A stretch of DNA of 9,036 bases from JBCBSS01 sp039819065 (lineage in GTDB: Bacteria; Bacteroidota; Bacteroidia; Cytophagales; Cyclobacteriaceae), in the NCBI GenBank assembly GCA_039819065.1, contig JBCBSS010000211.1:1-9036 (forward strand), read 5' to 3'. The translations under genes were made by a program, and so were the position numbers. This document shows positions 5,939 to 9,036 of the stretch, piece after piece. The notes under the pieces are model-generated. The model did not search any database. It saw nothing but the letters and a program-made list of their open reading frames with translations, and had not been told where the DNA came from. Position 1 is the first letter of the stretch; each line of letters begins with the position of its first letter.

Positions 5939-8243
5939 GGGCGCCAGATAGCTCGCCCGTCGGCATTACTTCAATTTCTTCTCCATTGACATTACAGATT
6001 ACCATTTGGTCGGATAAGTTGATGATATCAACATTGTCACCAGCCACTTTAATCTGTAGAACAGCTCCTCTAAAACGAATCTTGAAGCTGAATCCCTGCC
6101 ATTGTTCAGGTACAAAAGGTCTGAAATGCAGTATGCCATCTTTGATGCGCATACCGGCAAAACCTTTAATGACGGCCATCCAGGTACCAGCCATACTGGT
6201 GGTATGGCAGCCATCTTCAGTATCATTATTATAGTCATCAAGATCTAACCTTGCTGTGCGTAAGTATAGCTCGTAAGCCTTTTCTTTATAGCCCAGTAGT
6301 GAAGCCAAGATCACGTGTACGCAAGGTGAAAGTGAAGACTCATGCACGGTCAAAGGCTCATAGAAGTCAAAATGCCTTCTTATGGTTTCGATGTCATAGT
6401 CATCTTCGAAAATGAAAAGCCCTTGTAGTAAATCAGCCTGCTTGATATAGCATGATCTCAAAATTCTATCCCAAGACCAGTTCTGATTGATAGGTCGATC
6501 TTCACGTGTAAGCTGGTCAACAGGAATGATTTCTTTATCCAAGAAGCCGTCTTGCTGAAGGAAAATGTTACGCTCTTTGTCTTCAGGATAATACATATTA
6601 TCAATGATATCCTGCCACTTGCCTATCTCATCCTGTTCGTTGAAGTTGATCTTGTGGCAAAGTGCTTCGTATTCCTCTTGTGCAGTATTTTTAACATAAT
6701 CCACCGCATCCTGAGTGTAAGCCATTGTCCATGTAGCAATGGTATTGGTATACCAGTTGTTATTGACATTATTCTCGTACTCGTTGGGGCCGGTTACACC
6801 AAGCATCACATATTGCTGCTTTTCTTTCGAGAAATTAACGCGCTGAGCCCAGAACCTTGAAATAGCAATGAGTACTTCCAAACCGTATTCTGTCAGATAA
6901 TCAAACTCCCCGGTGTGCCTGATATAATCGAATATGGCGTAAGCGATGGCACCATTTCTATGAATTTCCTCGAAAGTGATCTCCCATTCGTTATGGCACT
7001 CTTCTCCGTTCATCGTCACCATCGGGTAAAGCGCCGCACCGTCTTTGAAACCTAACTTTTCGGCATTTTCGATGGCTTTTTGTAAATGACGATATCTGTA
7101 AATCAGAAGGTTTCTGGCCACATGTTCGTCGGCCGTACTCAGGTAGAATGGAAGGCAGTAAGCCTCTGTATCCCAATAAGTACTACCTCCATACTTTTCA
7201 CCGGTGAAGCCCTTAGGTCCGATGTTAAGTCTTTCATCTTCACCAGTATAAGTCTGGTTCAGTTGGAATATATTGAAGCGGATACCTTGCTGTGCAGCGA
7301 TATCACCTTCAATAATGATGTCACTTTCTTCCCACTTCGCTGCCCAGGCGTCGGCCTGTTCCTGCAGCATCTGTTGAAAACCCTTACCTTGTATTTTGCT
7401 TAATTCGGCCTTACAAACATCTACCAGATTTGATTTATCATGGTTTTCTGATGTGGTGTTGGCCGCGTATTTGTAAACTGTAACTTCCTGACCTTCAATA
7501 ACCTGGAGGTTTACTCGGTTGCCAGCATATTTTTCTTTAGTGATTTGTTCTGTTTGAAAAGCAATAGTCTCGCCGTCTACCGTAATATCGAAGGTCATAC
7601 CTGAGCACACGTGAAAATCAAGTTTCTTAGTGCTAGCTGATACCCATGCGATCTGGTTTCCGCTTTCTTTGCTCAGTTCATTCCAGAACTTCTCGTCATA
7701 GTTAGAATCTTCGTTAACGACATCCGCATCTATATAAGGTGTTAAAGTCAATTCTCCGGAGAAGTTCAACGGCTTAATGCTGTATGCTACAGCCCCTGTT
7801 TCGTCATCCACAATGCTACATAACCGTTTTGAATGAATGGCTAATTCTTTACCATCGGCTAACCTGACGGTGCTAAATCTTTCCAAGTAGCCTTCTTTCA
7901 TATGTAGCATGCGCTGGAAGGACAACACCTCACACTTGGCTAGGTCAAGTGATACACCATTGGCTTCTACATCAATACCAATCCAGTTGGGTGCGTTCAG
8001 CACTTTGGCGAAGTAATCAGGGTAACCGTTTTTCCACCAACCGACCCTTGTTTTGTCTGGATAGTAGATGCCGGCCAAATAACTGCCTTGTAAACTATCG
8101 CCGGTGTATTGTTCTTCGAAATTGGCACGTTGACCCATACGGCCGTTGCCAATACTCATTATGCTCTCCGATATACGATTATATTCCGGGCGGAATCCTT
8201 CTTCTATGATTCGCCACTCATCGTGTTTAATGTAGTCTTTCAT
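5931..8243 (-). CDS. mapA: Glycoside hydrolase family 65 maltose phosphorylase
   Basis: The 770-residue length fits GH65 phosphorylases. An N-terminal beta-sandwich (about 1-270) and linker precede an (alpha/alpha)6 barrel (about 320-690) and a small C-terminal beta domain. E488 in GVTGPNEYENN matches the general acid of Lactobacillus maltose phosphorylases (Glu487 in L. brevis). Phosphate-site motifs KQAD (601-604), HESSLSP (634-640) and HTTSMAG (680-686) are present. The substrate-loop segment HNEWEITFE (417-425) matches, from memory, the His413-Glu421 loop that sets maltose specificity in L. acidophilus, which argues against trehalose, kojibiose or nigerose phosphorylase. The enzyme inverts: maltose plus phosphate gives glucose and beta-glucose 1-phosphate. 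With no signal peptide, it acts in the cytosol. It starts 11 nt after the pgmB stop on the same strand, hence one operon, and the product is the substrate of PgmB. No clear Shine-Dalgarno precedes the ATG. Family is certain; maltose specificity is strongly favoured but inferred. Confidence 0.93.
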   Translation of the reverse strand: MKDYIKHDEWRIIEEGFRPEYNRISESIMSIGNGRMGQRANFEEQYTGDSLQGSYLAGIYYPDKTRVGWWKNGYPDYFAKVLNAPNWIGIDVEANGVSLDLAKCEVLSFQRMLHMKEGYLERFSTVRLADGKELAIHSKRLCSIVDDETGAVAYSIKPLNFSGELTLTPYIDADVVNEDSNYDEKFWNELSKESGNQIAWVSASTKKLDFHVCSGMTFDITVDGETIAFQTEQITKEKYAGNRVNLQVIEGQEVTVYKYAANTTSENHDKSNLVDVCKAELSKIQGKGFQQMLQEQADAWAAKWEESDIIIEGDIAAQQGIRFNIFQLNQTYTGEDERLNIGPKGFTGEKYGGSTYWDTEAYCLPFYLSTADEHVARNLLIYRYRHLQKAIENAEKLGFKDGAALYPMVTMNGEECHNEWEITFEEIHRNGAIAYAIFDYIRHTGEFDYLTEYGLEVLIAISRFWAQRVNFSKEKQQYVMLGVTGPNEYENNVNNNWYTNTIATWTMAYTQDAVDYVKNTAQEEYEALCHKINFNEQDEIGKWQDIIDNMYYPEDKERNIFLQQDGFLDKEIIPVDQLTREDRPINQNWSWDRILRSCYIKQADLLQGLFIFEDDYDIETIRRHFDFYEPLTVHESSLSPCVHVILASLLGYKEKAYELYLRTARLDLDDYNNDTEDGCHTTSMAGTWMAVIKGFAGMRIKDGILHFRPFVPEQWQGFSFKIRFRGAVLQIKVAGDNVDIINLSDQMVICNVNGEEIEVMPTGELSGAQV

Positions 8244-8254
8244 ATTTCAGGTAA

Positions 8255-8941
8255 TTAGGCGCTTTTGGGTGCTGCAAACGTTGAGATTTTTTTGAGATTG
8301 ATATCTGCCAATGAAGATACAACCAGATCAGCTTTATTGAGTACTTCGGGTTCACCTATTCCGATAGTATCTATACCAGCTGCTTTTGATGCCTCTACTC
8401 CGGAAACAGCATCTTCAAATACGATACAGCGATCTTTGGCAGTGCAAAGTAATTCTGCACAGAGATTAAATATTTCAGGATCTGGTTTCGTGTTTTTGAT
8501 CATAGTACCGTCTATAATCACGTCAAAGTACTCAGTGATGTTGAGCTTATTCAACACCGGCTTAGCGTTCTTACTAGAAGAAGCAAGACCTATTTTCAAC
8601 CCTTGATCCTTCAATTCTTTCAGAAATTCCCCAGTCCCGGGCAGCAAATCTGAAGAGTCGACTCCTTCTATATACTCCAGGTACCAATTATTCTTCTTTG
8701 TTGCCAAGGCTTCTTTTTCTGCGTCATCAATTTCGACAGTACCTTTAGATAGTATAATGTCCAAAGACTCTAAACGGCTAACGCCTTTCAGGCTTTCCTC
8801 ATCACTATCTTCAAGTGTAATGCCTAATTCTCCGGCCAACCTTTTCCAGGCAAGAAAGTGATACTTCGCCGTATCGACAATTACGCCATCAAGGTCAAAG
8901 ATAAACGCATCGTAAGGAGTGGTGATTGTGCTTTTGGTCAT
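8255..8941 (-). CDS. pgmB: Beta-phosphoglucomutase (HAD superfamily)
   Basis: This 228-residue HAD-family enzyme, with a helical cap inserted after motif I, interconverts beta-glucose 1-phosphate and glucose 6-phosphate via a beta-glucose 1,6-bisphosphate intermediate. Motif I FDLDGVIVDT supplies nucleophile D16 and acid/base D18. Residues aligning with L. lactis beta-PGM include H28 in KYHFLAWK (His20), R56 in GVSRLESL (Arg49), S121 in GLASSS (Ser114), K152 in NTKPDPEIF (Lys145) and E176-D177 in VFEDAVSG (Glu169-Asp170). Conservation of the cap-domain His and Arg separates it from generic HAD phosphatases. It is cytosolic and is the first gene in the window of the operon with the GH65 phosphorylase, which begins 11 nt downstream. 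The N terminus is eight residues longer than the lactococcal enzyme, which is unremarkable. No Shine-Dalgarno is evident. Whether further genes precede it in the operon lies outside the window. Confidence 0.95.
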   Translation of the reverse strand: MTKSTITTPYDAFIFDLDGVIVDTAKYHFLAWKRLAGELGITLEDSDEESLKGVSRLESLDIILSKGTVEIDDAEKEALATKKNNWYLEYIEGVDSSDLLPGTGEFLKELKDQGLKIGLASSSKNAKPVLNKLNITEYFDVIIDGTMIKNTKPDPEIFNLCAELLCTAKDRCIVFEDAVSGVEASKAAGIDTIGIGEPEVLNKADLVVSSLADINLKKISTFAAPKSA

Positions 8942-9036
8942 GATGTTGCTATGACTTTAAATATGATATTCCTTTTCAAAAAATGTGCTCAAGCGAAACA
9001 AGTTTGTGAAACAAAGCACGCTTTTCAGTAACACAA
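8942..9036 (-). promoter_or_regulatory. Upstream region of pgmB–maltose phosphorylase operon, with operator-like repeats
   Basis: These 95 bases precede pgmB and contain no gene that can be recognised. From 44 bp upstream of the ATG lies a repeat cluster: GTGCT (8985-8989) and AGCAC (9015-9019) form outer inverted arms. Inside are two direct copies of GAAACAA (8995-9001 and 9008-9014) and a palindromic ACAA-GT-TTGT (8998-9007). Such an arrangement could bind a dimeric sugar-responsive repressor such as a LacI-family protein, but no consensus is recognised and no clear TAnnTTTG element was found. Confidence 0.4.

Noticed and set aside
1..9036. Mobile elements, CRISPR arrays, tRNA or rRNA genes, toxin–antitoxin or defence genes
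   Set aside because: None was seen. All sizeable genes belong to housekeeping, metabolic or signalling families, and there are no long terminal repeats or regularly spaced repeats.

Overview
The window looks like ordinary chromosomal DNA from a member of the Bacteroidota, probably the Cytophagales (Fulvivirga/Roseivirga/Marivirga-like). The main reasons are a GAF–SpoIIE phosphatase of the type common there, an exported TPR protein with a signature I associate with that order, weak or absent Shine-Dalgarno sequences at most starts, and moderate-to-low GC content judged by eye. The order-level placement is inference. No transposase, phage gene, CRISPR array, tRNA or rRNA was seen.

Layout, left to right. 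(1) A plus-strand gene (136-1458) encodes a cytosolic GAF-domain PP2C/SpoIIE-type phosphatase. (2) It converges on clpB (4151-1539, minus strand), the full-length Hsp100 disaggregase; a hairpin with a T-run separates the two. (3) A 384-bp divergent intergenic region (4152-4535) holds several short palindromes and presumably both promoters. (4) A plus-strand gene (4536-5840) encodes a 434-residue exported TPR protein of unknown function. (5) It converges, across a strong bidirectional terminator (5864-5900), on a minus-strand two-gene operon: pgmB (8941-8255) followed 11 nt later by a GH65 maltose phosphorylase gene (8243-5931). (6) The right end (8942-9036) is the upstream region of that operon and contains operator-like repeats.

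How the genes work together. The clearest functional unit is the sugar operon. The GH65 enzyme phosphorolyses maltose to glucose and beta-glucose 1-phosphate, and the beta-phosphoglucomutase converts the latter to glucose 6-phosphate. Half of the disaccharide therefore enters glycolysis without spending ATP. Neither protein has a signal peptide, so maltose must be imported by a transporter that is not in the window. ClpB is a stress chaperone, and the GAF–phosphatase is probably a signalling enzyme of the RsbU/SpoIIE class, but no partner anti-sigma or anti-anti-sigma gene is present. Being beside clpB does not establish a link.

I found no convincing undescribed system. The items most worth a second look are the uncharacterised exported TPR protein, the orphan GAF–phosphatase, and the repeat cluster upstream of pgmB.
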